16,961 nucleotides of DNA from contig MNXL01000340.1 in assembly GCA_001871755.1 (NCBI GenBank), positions 1-16,961 of the forward strand, given 5' to 3'. The notes below the pieces were generated by a model, which saw only the letters and a program-made list of their open reading frames with translations, made no database searches and was not told where the DNA came from. A program made the translations under genes and the position numbers. The stretch's first letter is position 1. The number at the start of each line of letters is the position of its first letter. The stretch is from Anaerolineae bacterium CG2_30_64_16. GTDB lineage: Bacteria; Chloroflexota; Anaerolineae; CG2-30-64-16. Below, piece after piece: positions 1-6,753 of the stretch.

Positions 1-21
1 CTTCACTGCGTTCAGAGCCTG

Positions 22-117
22 CCCTGAGTGCAACGAAGGGACAAGTTCTCTTTTCGCAACGAGACCCTTCGCTGGATTTTCGCCGCAACGCAATTCACGG
101 GACCAACCCGCTCAGGG
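22..117. repeat. Imperfect nested inverted repeat (dispersed-repeat remnant)
   Basis: CCCTGAG (22-28) pairs with CTCAGGG (111-117). Inside this, CGAAGGG (34-40) pairs with CCCTTCG (65-71). The words CTGAG..CAACGAAGGG and CGCTCAGGG resemble the repeat modules at 1887-2107, 1061-1084 and 5939-5963. I see no coding signal in 1-179. The region is best read as repeat-derived intergenic DNA upstream of the exosortase gene, possibly forming a hairpin. Its left boundary may lie outside the window. Confidence 0.5.
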
Positions 118-179
118 TGACACAATTTATGCCCGTGGGCAGTATATGTCACGGTGAGGAGATCACGTCAGGATTGAAG

Positions 180-1028
180 ATGGATCTATCTACTCGACGG
201 ATGCGCTTCGCCAGCGCCGCCTTGATCGGGGCGTTGGCGCTGGCGCTGTTTTATCCGGTCCTCCGCTGGCTCGTCAGCGAGTGGCTGGGCAACGATTACT
301 ATTCCCACGGCCCGCTGGTGCCGCTGATCTCGGCCGTGCTGGCGTGGCGGCTGTGGGTCAAATGGCCGGCCGGTGAGCGGCGGCTCGGCTCGGCGCCGGC
401 CGGCCTGATCCCGCTGGCAATTGGCGTGGCCGGCTACTTCTACGCGCTGATCCAGCGCGCCTACTTTGTCGGCACGCTGGCGATGATCATGCTGATCGCC
501 GGCGTGGTCTGGTATCTGCTGGGGACGGCGGCGCTGCGCCGGCTGGCGTTCCCCCTTGCCTTCCTGCTGTTCATGGCGCCGCTACCGTTCGTTGATCCGT
601 TGAGCGTGCCCCTGGCGCAGTTCACCGGGACGATTGCGGCGGCTGTGGTGCGGCTATTCGGCGTGCCGATCGTGGTCAATGGCAGCCAGGTCAGCCTGCC
701 CAACGCGCAGTTGGTTGTCGGCGCGCAGTGCAGCGGCCTGCGCTCCATCGTCTCGCTGCTAACCCTGGTGGGGCTGGTGGTCTTCCTGGTGCAGGGGCCG
801 GCGTGGGGCAAGGCGCTGCTGGCGTTGAGCAGCATCCCCATCGCCATCCTGGGCAATGTGTTGCGGGTGGCTTCGTTGTTGGCCGTGGCGAACGCCTGGG
901 GCGCCGATGCGGGGTTCAAGTATTACCACGACTATTCGAGCATCGTGTTCTTTTTGAGCGCGGTGGCGTTGTTGATCGTCTTCAGCCGGGTGGTGCAATG
1001 TCGGGAGATCAGGAAAGACATCTTATAA
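180..1028 (+). CDS. Exosortase/archaeosortase family membrane transpeptidase
   Basis: A polytopic membrane protein of 282 aa with the three catalytic residues of exosortases: Cys184 in AQCSGLRS, Arg229 in NVLRVAS and His250 in YYHDYSS. The early YSHGPLVP segment (41-48) is also typical. Exosortases are known to cleave C-terminal sorting tails (PEP-CTERM-like) of exported proteins at the cytoplasmic membrane and to attach the proteins to the surface matrix. About eight hydrophobic helices cover the chain. I chose ATG 180, preceded by AGGA at 6 nt. An in-frame ATG at 117 would start inside the upstream inverted repeat and add a non-conserved 21-residue tail. The last 31 nt overlap the epsI start in another frame, so the two genes are probably translationally coupled. 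No sorting substrate is visible in the window. The exact exosortase subtype is uncertain. Confidence 0.9.
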   Translation: MDLSTRRMRFASAALIGALALALFYPVLRWLVSEWLGNDYYSHGPLVPLISAVLAWRLWVKWPAGERRLGSAPAGLIPLAIGVAGYFYALIQRAYFVGTLAMIMLIAGVVWYLLGTAALRRLAFPLAFLLFMAPLPFVDPLSVPLAQFTGTIAAAVVRLFGVPIVVNGSQVSLPNAQLVVGAQCSGLRSIVSLLTLVGLVVFLVQGPAWGKALLALSSIPIAILGNVLRVASLLAVANAWGADAGFKYYHDYSSIVFFLSAVALLIVFSRVVQCREIRKDIL

Positions 1029-1756
1029 CTGAAACAAGAAACCAGGTTTCTCGCAGAAACCCTTCGACAAGCTCAGGGCAAGCTCTGGTTTCTCAGCCGC
1101 AGTTGCTGGTCATTCTTCTGCTGGCTATCGCCGTCGTGGTGACCCTGGTCATCACCCAACGCGGCCGGTTGGGGGTGAGCCAGTCGGCCGGCTACGAATA
1201 CGTGGCTGACGTAGACAACTGGCAGCGCACCGACCGCGAGCGCGTGGTGGTCTCGCCCTACAGTTTCAACCTCAGCGCCGACCTCGAACAGGTACCGATG
1301 ACGCTGGGAGCCTGGACCGGCGTGGACGTGCCGCAGACCAACCTGGAGGTCTTCATCTTCCTGGAGCCAGAGCAGTACGTCCAGCGGCTTTACCGCCTGC
1401 CCGACGGCCGTTACATCTGGTTGAGCCTGATCGGCAGCCGGAAGTCCAAGAGCTTCCATTCGCCGCAAATCTGCTACGCCACCGACGGCTGGCGCACCGA
1501 CGCCGGTTCGGAGTCGGTGCCGTTGGGGAAAGGGGAGGTCTACGCGCTCAAGCTGGTGGCGAACAAAACCTTCCCGGGGGGTGGGCAGGCCGACCACGTC
1601 GTCCTCTACTTCTACCTCTGGCCTTCTTACCAGCGCAATCTGCAGGACGGCATGGTGCTGGTCAAGCTCACCGCCCCGATCTACGACACCGTGGAAGATA
1701 CGGTCAAGTTGGAGAAGGAGTTCTTCCGGCTACTGTTTAGTAGCGCGCGGAAGTAG
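998..1756 (+). CDS. EpsI-type exosortase-associated protein (DUF3485 family)
   Basis: A 252-aa protein with one N-terminal membrane helix (about 36-53) and an extracytoplasmic domain. It carries the family hallmark HSPQICY..GW (His154, Cys159, Gly-Trp 164-165), preceded by WTG (106-108) and a Leu-Ile-Gly-Ser strand. EpsI-like proteins are encoded beside, or fused to, exosortases and are needed for the same exopolysaccharide-linked sorting; their biochemical role is not settled. The ATG at 998 overlaps the exosortase end by 31 nt. The N-terminus is odd. Residues 22-29 (PSTSSGQA) are encoded by a 24-bp repeat module at 1061-1084 that keeps the frame. It sits inside a second inverted repeat (AGAAACCAG 1037-1045, CTGGTTTCT 1085-1093). 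The pre-helix tail is therefore largely repeat-derived. A later start at a TTG near the helix cannot be excluded. Confidence 0.85.
   Translation: MSGDQERHLITETRNQVSRRNPSTSSGQALVSQPQLLVILLLAIAVVVTLVITQRGRLGVSQSAGYEYVADVDNWQRTDRERVVVSPYSFNLSADLEQVPMTLGAWTGVDVPQTNLEVFIFLEPEQYVQRLYRLPDGRYIWLSLIGSRKSKSFHSPQICYATDGWRTDAGSESVPLGKGEVYALKLVANKTFPGGGQADHVVLYFYLWPSYQRNLQDGMVLVKLTAPIYDTVEDTVKLEKEFFRLLFSSARK
1037..1093. repeat. Nested repeat inside epsI: 24-bp module within a 9-bp-arm inverted repeat
   Basis: AGAAACCAG (1037-1045) and CTGGTTTCT (1085-1093) are perfect inverted arms. Between them, positions 1061-1084 hold a 24-bp module starting CCTTCGACA and ending GGCAAGCT, with central AGCTCAGG. Removing these 24 bp restores a compact GAAAC|CTGGTTTCTC structure. 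That suggests the module inserted into a pre-existing palindromic repeat. The module is eight codons long, so the epsI frame is preserved. It aligns with the 25-bp module at 5939-5963 through shared CTTCG and AGCTCAG. Confidence 0.6.
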
Positions 1757-1886
1757 AATGCGGATGCGCGCGGAATCCGCTCTGCAGCACGCTGCTTGCT
1801 GAACTATGCAGACAGCGGGTGTTGCGCACCGATGTGGACAGGACCATATCAAAGGATACGCCGCCTGTCAAATATCGCCAGTGCCA
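1757..1886. other. Convergent intergenic stretch with small hairpin
   Basis: No coding signal. A short hairpin (GCGGAT 1760-1765 with ATCCGC 1775-1780, loop 9) begins 4 nt after the epsI stop. It lacks a following T tract, so it is only a weak candidate for transcription termination. The rest, up to the terminal repeat at 1887, shows nothing recognisable. Confidence 0.35.
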
Positions 1887-2107
1887 GGGGTGCGTTTCAC
1901 GTTTGGGGCAGGAATGAGCGGAGCATGCTGAGCGGAGCCCCGCTGCCCTTTGCGGGGCGTAGTCGAAGCAGGCGGAGCGGTCATCGCCCGGGGCCGCATC
2001 CTTCGACTTCACTTCGCAAACGTCCTTCGGCTCCGTTGCACTCCGCTCAGGACGCTTGCTCCATTCCGCTCAAGATGCTGGCGCGCCCCGAAAATGAAAC
2101 GCACCCC
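1887..2107. repeat. MITE-like or palindromic element with 23-bp terminal inverted repeats
   Basis: The left end (1887-1909) and the reverse complement of the right end (2085-2107) match at 20 of 23 positions. The first 13 bases, GGGGTGCGTTTCA, are identical. The interior is rich in repeat words in opposite orientations on its two halves: GAGCGGA and CTGAGCGGAG..GTCGAAGC on the left, CTTCGACTTC..CTCCGCTCAGGACGC on the right. The whole 221 bp could fold into a long imperfect hairpin. There is no transposase ORF and I see no target-site duplication. It sits between the convergent epsI and YHS genes, where it may also act as a bidirectional terminator. Either a non-autonomous mobile element or an assembly of short dispersed palindromes is possible. 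Confidence 0.55.
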
Positions 2108-2134
2108 ATCGCCCCTCATCTGTTGCCCGGCGCG

Positions 2135-2308
2135 CTAGTGCTTGTGCACGCCGTGCCCCTCCGCCTTGCCGGCGTACCTGGCCGGCTCCTTGTCGAACGC
2201 CCTCTTGCAGCCGGCCGAGCAGAAGTAGTACGTCTGCCCCTGGTAGTCGGACTTGCCGGCCGCCTGCTTGGGATCTACGTCCATGCCGCACACGGGATCT
2301 TTAGCCAT
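2135..2308 (-). CDS. Small YHS-domain metal-binding protein
   Basis: A 57-aa soluble protein that is essentially one YHS domain: MAKDPVCGMDVDP at the N-terminus, then QTYYFCSAGCKRAF with Cys30 and Cys34, and a His-containing tail (GHGVHKH). YHS domains occur as metal-binding modules at the ends of copper ATPases or as stand-alone proteins, with the PVCGM and FCS..C cysteines as likely ligands. The start at 2308 is preceded by AGGAG at 8 nt. The gene has its own likely promoter and operator (2329-2358), although it lies 130 bp downstream of the ICMT-like gene on the same strand. A role as a cytosolic Cu or Zn buffer or chaperone is inferred from the motif and the neighbours. Confidence 0.88.
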   Translation of the reverse strand: MAKDPVCGMDVDPKQAAGKSDYQGQTYYFCSAGCKRAFDKEPARYAGKAEGHGVHKH

Positions 2309-2328
2309 CGCGAGACTCCTTTCTATTT

Positions 2329-2358
2329 GTTGAATTACTTGCATCAACTGTGATGATA
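2329..2358 (-). promoter_or_regulatory. Candidate -10 box plus ArsR-type operator upstream of YHS gene
   Basis: Read on the minus strand, TATCAT (2353-2358) is followed after a few bases by GTTGATGCAAGTAATTCAAC (2348-2329), a dyad with perfect GTTGA/TCAAC ends. The same arrangement occurs at 10527-10558, where TATCAT is followed by AGTTGAGCAAGTATGCAACT. The shared core is AGTTGA(n)GCAAGTA. The site would overlap the transcription start, a normal repression position. The -35 is weak (CTGTCG at 18 bp spacing). The AGGAG and ATG of the YHS gene follow directly. Assignment to an ArsR/SmtB regulator is inferred. Confidence 0.55.
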
Positions 2359-2438
2359 CTCGCCATCGCCGAACCGCGACAGCGCCAAAGGGCGGAGAGA
2401 CGAGGTAGCCTTTTTGCCGATCGGTGCGCTCCTTGCGG

Positions 2439-3113
2439 CTACAGGGCCGCCACATCGCGAGCCGACTTGCCCTTCGATCGGCTTTCGACGCCGAAACGCG
2501 AGAAAAACGCCGGCACGCGCGCTTTGTAGTCCCGGTAGGCCGCGCCGAACAAGGTTTCGAGCTCGCCCTCTTCACGCCGGGCCAACCGGACATAGACGAC
2601 GAACAACACCGGCGCCATCAGTGCCGACAAGATGGTCGGCCACTGGAGCAATAGCGAAACAATGAGGATGAACAGCCCCAGGTACTGCGGGTGCCGCACG
2701 TGGGCGTAGATGCCATCTGTCACCAGCCCACCCTTGGCCTGATGGATCCGCCGCCAACCGCGGGCCATGATGCTGATGCTGATCCAGAACACGATTGGCG
2801 TGACGGTCATCACGACCGCATAGGCTGCCGGTGATCCGCCGGTAAGGGCCACCAGCAGGTGGCCGTTCTTGTGGCTGAACGGATCGACAGCCGGGTAGGC
2901 CCGGCCGAGCAGCGCAGAGAGGATGTAGATGGTCAGGGGGAAGCCATACATCTCTGTGAACAGCGCGGCGATCCAGGCCGCGAACAGGCCCATCGATCGC
3001 CACTCCACCCGCCGGCGGGGCGTCAAAAAGCTGAGCACAAAGACCAGCACCAACCCGATGTTGAACAAGACGGCGGGCCACAACCCGTAGGCCCATGTCG
3101 GCATATCATGCAC
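2439..3113 (-). CDS. ICMT-like membrane methyltransferase family protein
   Basis: A 224-aa polytopic membrane protein of the isoprenylcysteine carboxyl methyltransferase/PEMT-like family (about five helices). Family motifs in the C-terminal half are DGIYAHVRHPQYLG (Arg-His-Pro 140-142) and RREEGELETLFGAAYRDYKARVP (Glu-Glu 181-182), the SAM-binding and active-site region. Bacterial members are often annotated as methyltransferases of unknown substrate and are common next to metal-efflux genes. I chose GTG 3113 because AGGAG (3120-3124) sits 6 nt upstream. The in-frame ATG at 3104 is too far from it (15 nt), and an ATG at 3197 would add a poorly hydrophobic tail. It lies downstream of copA, with a gap holding an inverted repeat. 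The true substrate is unknown. Confidence 0.85.
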   Translation of the reverse strand: MHDMPTWAYGLWPAVLFNIGLVLVFVLSFLTPRRRVEWRSMGLFAAWIAALFTEMYGFPLTIYILSALLGRAYPAVDPFSHKNGHLLVALTGGSPAAYAVVMTVTPIVFWISISIMARGWRRIHQAKGGLVTDGIYAHVRHPQYLGLFILIVSLLLQWPTILSALMAPVLFVVYVRLARREEGELETLFGAAYRDYKARVPAFFSRFGVESRSKGKSARDVAAL

Positions 3114-3168
3114 GATGAACTCCTTTGCCTGACTGCATTCACTCGCATTCTTCAGTCTATTTCCCACT

Positions 3169-3244
3169 AAGGACTGAGAATTAAATAACTTGCGCAAGTC
3201 CCCCCTTCATTTGCCGGAGCAGATGAGTAAGTTATTTAGTCCTT
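3169..3244. repeat. Inverted repeat between copA and ICMT-like gene
   Basis: AAGGACT..AAATAACTT (3169-3191) and AAGTTATTTAGTCCTT (3229-3244) are inverted copies; the left arm carries an extra GAGAATT in the middle. Inside lies a perfect 12-bp palindrome, ACTTGCGCAAGT (3188-3199). The structure starts right after the copA stop at 3249, so it may serve as a terminator or RNA-stabilising hairpin. The TTGCGCAA core also resembles the TTG-nn-CAA dyads at the other island promoters, so an operator for the downstream gene is an alternative. AT-rich content contrasts with the surrounding genes. Confidence 0.5.
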
Positions 3245-3248
3245 AACC

Positions 3249-5714
3249 CTAAACACTCGCCTTCTTCATCGCCACGGGTGAACGCCAGCGGCGCAGCCGC
3301 AGAGCATTCGAAGTCACTGATACGGAACTGGATGCCATGGCTGCCGCGGCGATGACTGGGTTGAGCAAGAATCCGAAGAAGGGATAGAGCACTCCCGCCG
3401 CCACGGGAATGAGGACGGTGTTGTAGGCGAAAGCCCAAAACAAATTTTGTTTGATGTTACGCAGCGTGGATTTGGAGAGAGCAATCGCCGTCACCACTCC
3501 GCGCAGATCACCGCTGATCAGGGTAACGTCCGAGGCTTCCATCGCGATGTCGGTCCCGGTGCCGATGGCGATGCCGACGTCGGCTTGAGCGAGGGCGGGC
3601 GCGTCGTTGATCCCATCGCCCACCATCGCGACGATCCTGCCCTGGTCTTGCAGCTTCTTGACCTCGGCGGCTTTGTCCCCCGGCAGGACCTCAGCCAGCA
3701 CCCGGTCAATGCCCACCTGACGGGCGATGGCTTCGGCGGTGCGGCGGTTGTCGCCAGTGATCATGACGACCTCCAGTCCCAGTTTATGCAGAGCCTGTAC
3801 CGCCTGGACCGAGTCGGGTTTGAGGGTATCCGCCACGCTCACCACGCCGGCAGCAGCTCCGTCCACGGCGACGTACATCGGCGTCTTGCCCTGTGCCGAG
3901 AGCTGCAGCGCCGTCGCTTCAAGGCCGTCGAGGGAAACGCCCTCGCGTTGCATCAATTTCAGGTTGCCCACCAGTACCCGCTTCCCGTTCACTTGAGCAT
4001 GGATGCCGTGACCGGGAACCGCTTCAAAGTCGGCTGGATCAGCCAGGGCGAGTCCACGCTCTTTGGCGCCGTTGACGATGGCTTCACCCAAAGGATGCTC
4101 GGAGCCGCGCTCGGCACTCGCAGCCAGGAGGAGCAACTCCTCCTCACGGAAATTGTGGTTGGCAAAGAGGTCGGTCAACGCCGGCTCGCCTTTGGTCAGC
4201 GTGCCCGTCTTATCGAAAATGATCGCGTTGATCTTGTGCGCCGTCTCCAGTGCCTCACCGCTGCGAATGAGCACCCCATTCTCTGCCCCCTTGCCCGTGC
4301 CGACCATGATGCTGGTCGGCGTCGCCAGCCCCAAAGCGCAGGGACAAGCGATGATCAGCACCGCCACGAAATTGACCAGGGCGAAGACCAGAGCGGGCGG
4401 GGGTCCAAAGAAGAACCAGACCAGGGCGGTCACAACGGCGATGCCGATGACGATGGGCACGAAGACGCTCGTCACCTTGTCCGCCAGCCGCTGGATCGGC
4501 GCTTTCGAGCCCTGGGCTTCTTCCACCAGTTTGACGATCTGGCTCAAGACCGTGTCTTTGCCCACCTTGGTCGCCTGAAACTTGAAGGCTCCCGTTCGAT
4601 TGATCGTCGCTCCGATCACCTCGTCGCCGACCTTCTTGTCCACTGGAATGGACTCTCCCGTCACCATACTTTCGTCAAGAGTCGAATGACCTTCGATGAT
4701 TACCCCGTCCACCGGCACTTTTTCTCCAGGGCGAACCAGAACGATGTCTTCCACCACCACTGCTTCCACAGGGATGTCCTGTTCCTGCCCATCGCGGATG
4801 ACCCGAGCGGTCTTGGCTTGCAATCCCATGAGTTTGCGGATCGCCTCACTCGTCTGACCCTTCGCCAGCGCTTCCAAGAAGCGCCCCAGCAGGATGAGCG
4901 CGATAATGATGGCGGAGGTATCGTAGTAGATCTCAGCCATGCCGCCGGGAAAAAGTTGGGGCAGGAAGGTAGCCGCAGCGCTGTAGAGGTAAGCCGCGCT
5001 CGTGCCCACCGCGATCAGCGTGTTCATATCGCTGGTCTTGTGCCGGGCTGCTGCCCAGGCGCCTCGATAAAACTGCCACCCTGACCAGAACTGGACGGGT
5101 GTGGTAAGCAAGAAGAGCACGACCCAGTTCTTCAGCAGGTCGGGCGCCCACGGAAACCACGTTGGGTAACTGCCCAGGAAGATGGGCACGGAGAGAACCG
5201 CCGCGAAGATGAGTTTGCGCTTGAGGACGGTAATCTTTTTTTGGCGAGCGGATCGTTCTCGGTCCTCCACAGTTTCTTCCGTCGCTTCCCTCACAACCGC
5301 CAGCACTTGGTATCCGGCATCCGCCACCGCCTGCTTAAAGTCAGTCAGGCTGGCAATACCTGGGATGTATGTCACAGTCGCCCTCTCCGAAGCCAGGTTG
5401 ACGTTGGCGACCATCACTCCGACCACTCCCTTGAGGGCGTTCTCCACGTGGCTCACACAGGACGCGCAGGTCATTCCCCCAATGGGAAGAGTCACGGTCT
5501 CAGCAGGAACGTCATAGCCGGCATCCTTCACCGCGGCCACCAACTCAGAGAGGTTCGCTCTCTCCGGGCTGAATTCGACCGCGGCGCGTTCCGTGGCCAG
5601 GTTGACGTTGGCCTTCCCCACGCCGGGCACCTGTTTCAGAGCCTGCTCCACGTGGCTCACGCAAGAGGCGCAAGACATCCCGACGATGGGTAAGCTCAGG
5701 GTTGTTGTTGGCAT
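3249..5714 (-). CDS. copA: CopA-type Cu+-exporting P1B-1 ATPase with two HMA domains
   Basis: An 821-aa full-length copper ATPase. Two N-terminal heavy-metal-associated domains carry GMSCASC (Cys15, Cys18) and GMTCASC (Cys83, Cys86). The transport and catalytic motifs follow in order: TGES 352-355, CPC 457-459 in the membrane, DKTGT with phosphorylated Asp501, HP 540-541, TGD 653-655 and GDGIND 699-704. The last two helices contain Tyr764-Asn765 and Met793..Ser795-Ser796, the P1B-1 signature for Cu+. It exports cytosolic Cu+ using ATP. ATG 5714 has AGGAG about 8 nt upstream, and a hairpin (5729-5752) sits just 5' of that ribosome site. It follows the broken HMA membrane-protein gene by 65 bp, probably in one transcript. 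I see no operator-like dyad immediately upstream. Confidence 0.96.
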   Translation of the reverse strand: MPTTTLSLPIVGMSCASCVSHVEQALKQVPGVGKANVNLATERAAVEFSPERANLSELVAAVKDAGYDVPAETVTLPIGGMTCASCVSHVENALKGVVGVMVANVNLASERATVTYIPGIASLTDFKQAVADAGYQVLAVVREATEETVEDRERSARQKKITVLKRKLIFAAVLSVPIFLGSYPTWFPWAPDLLKNWVVLFLLTTPVQFWSGWQFYRGAWAAARHKTSDMNTLIAVGTSAAYLYSAAATFLPQLFPGGMAEIYYDTSAIIIALILLGRFLEALAKGQTSEAIRKLMGLQAKTARVIRDGQEQDIPVEAVVVEDIVLVRPGEKVPVDGVIIEGHSTLDESMVTGESIPVDKKVGDEVIGATINRTGAFKFQATKVGKDTVLSQIVKLVEEAQGSKAPIQRLADKVTSVFVPIVIGIAVVTALVWFFFGPPPALVFALVNFVAVLIIACPCALGLATPTSIMVGTGKGAENGVLIRSGEALETAHKINAIIFDKTGTLTKGEPALTDLFANHNFREEELLLLAASAERGSEHPLGEAIVNGAKERGLALADPADFEAVPGHGIHAQVNGKRVLVGNLKLMQREGVSLDGLEATALQLSAQGKTPMYVAVDGAAAGVVSVADTLKPDSVQAVQALHKLGLEVVMITGDNRRTAEAIARQVGIDRVLAEVLPGDKAAEVKKLQDQGRIVAMVGDGINDAPALAQADVGIAIGTGTDIAMEASDVTLISGDLRGVVTAIALSKSTLRNIKQNLFWAFAYNTVLIPVAAGVLYPFFGFLLNPVIAAAAMASSSVSVTSNALRLRRWRSPVAMKKASV

Positions 5715-5728
5715 GTCTGATCTCCTTT

Positions 5729-5752
5729 CCGCCCTCGTTCTACAACGGGCGG
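5729..5752 (-). promoter_or_regulatory. Hairpin adjacent to copA ribosome-binding site
   Basis: On the minus strand, CCGCCC and GGGCGG form a 6-bp stem with a 12-nt loop, ending right at the AAAGGAG of copA. It could tune translation or mark an RNA end. No riboswitch class is recognised. Confidence 0.35.
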
Positions 5753-5779
5753 ATCTGCTATGTGAACGAGGCGCTCTCG

Positions 5780-6548
5780 TTACTCTGTGGATTTCCCTTC
5801 ATTTTTGCGGATCAGGCGCAGCATCACCGCGATGCCGACCAGGTTGGTCCCGATCCCGACCAACATGAACGGCACGCGGTACTGGTTCAGGAAGGTGGCG
5901 GCGGCCGACAGCCCCAGGATCGGCAGGACGTCGGTCAGGCTTCGCCGTGAGCTCAGCCGAACGGTGGTGCAGGCAGCAGGCGACCATGGCCAGGCTGGAG
6001 CTGCCCGTGCCGGCCGCGGTGAGCGCTGTGCACTGGCCCAGTCGATGGTGGCGCTGCACCGGCCGGCGCAGGCGTACGTAAAGCCCGATCTGCGTACCGA
6101 AGCCGAGCGCGATGGCGGCCACCAGCCAGCGATCACCCCAGATTAGTTCGGTGGCGTGTTTCCAATCCTGGGCCAGGGTGACCAGTCCCAGGTACAGACC
6201 GACCAGCGCCAGGCTGCCCAGCAAGCCTGCGGCCGCCGGCCACAGCACGGCTGCGACCCGTCCGCCGCGTCCGGTCGCATCAAGCTGTGGCCGGGCAGGG
6301 CGGGTCGTCCCTTCCTTCCCCGGCCAGCCAGAGAGGGCCGGCGTATCGTAGCCCAGGCGCTCGATCACCTGCGCCAACTTCAGGGGGCTGAAGATTCTCG
6401 GGTCATAAGCGACCGTCGCCTCCTGGGCCGCAAAATTGACGCGCGCCCCGATCACGCCCTCCTGCTCGCGCAGCCCTTGCTCGATGCGGGACACGCAGCT
6501 TGCACAGGTCATGCCTTGAATCGCGACGGTCAATCGTTCAGTGCCCAT
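5780..6548 (-). pseudogene. HMA-domain, multi-helix membrane protein gene broken by a 25-bp repeat insertion
   Basis: The first 195 codons encode an HMA domain (GMTCASC, Cys15/Cys18), a linker, and then membrane helices at about 99-127 and 138-160. A further segment contains QCTALT (Cys173) and MVACCLHH (Cys191, Cys192, His194, His195). The reading frame is lost at 5963. Removing positions 5939-5963 (25 bp) rejoins it exactly to LTDVLPILGLSAAATFLNQYRVPF...GIGTNLVGIAVMLRLIRKN, ending at 5780. The restored protein would be 247 aa with about four helices. The ATG at 6548 has AGGAG 6 nt upstream. HMA plus membrane Cys/His pairs suggest a metal uptake or transfer protein working with the adjacent CopA, but I cannot name the family. 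As it stands, translation continues out of frame to 5799 and loses the last two helices. Confidence 0.8.
5939..5963. repeat. 25-bp palindromic module inserted in the HMA membrane-protein gene
   Basis: The module reads GCTTCGCCG..GAGCTC..CAGCCGAACG on the plus strand and is a near-palindrome around GAGCTC (TTCG..CTGAGCTCA..CGAA). Its length is 1 modulo 3, which matches the frame offset between the two halves of the host gene. It aligns with the 24-bp module in epsI (1061-1084), sharing CTTCG and AGCTCAG. I see no target duplication. Confidence 0.7.
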
Positions 6549-6753
6549 CCGCGGCTCCTTACCATTGCTCTCTCTCACGGACACTGTACCCGATCGGCCG
6601 ATCAGCCACCAGCGCCAGATGGCTGTATCCATCCTGGACAGGGTTGCGCACCGGCTGTAGACCGTCCGGTGCACTGCGCGGCCGCCTGGCAATGCGGAGG
6701 AATGCGTGAGCCGCAGTTGATCGTAGCCCAGATGCCCCCTTGTCGTTGTCGGA
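6549..6753. promoter_or_regulatory. Intergenic region with 12-bp palindrome upstream of HMA gene
   Basis: No coding signal in this 205-bp gap. A perfect palindrome GATCGGCCGATC (6592-6603) lies about 45 bp before the HMA-gene start. On the minus strand a -10-like TACAGT follows it by four bases, so the palindrome would sit between -35 and -10, as in MerR-type promoters. No clear -35 or known metal-regulator consensus is seen. It may be the promoter for the HMA gene and copA; this is weakly supported. Confidence 0.3.

Noticed and set aside
1887..2107. Complete insertion sequence
   Set aside because: There is no transposase frame, and flanking bases (CA before, AT after) show no target duplication.
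3447..5084. Long plus-strand open frame (545 codons) opposite copA
   Set aside because: It lies entirely antisense to copA, whose protein has every P1B-1 motif. The antisense translation is low-complexity and His/Arg/Asp-rich without a recognisable domain.
5939..5963. Programmed frameshift in the HMA membrane-protein gene
   Set aside because: The frames rejoin only by removing 25 bp of repeat-like palindrome. No slippery sequence is present at the junction, so insertion is the simpler explanation.
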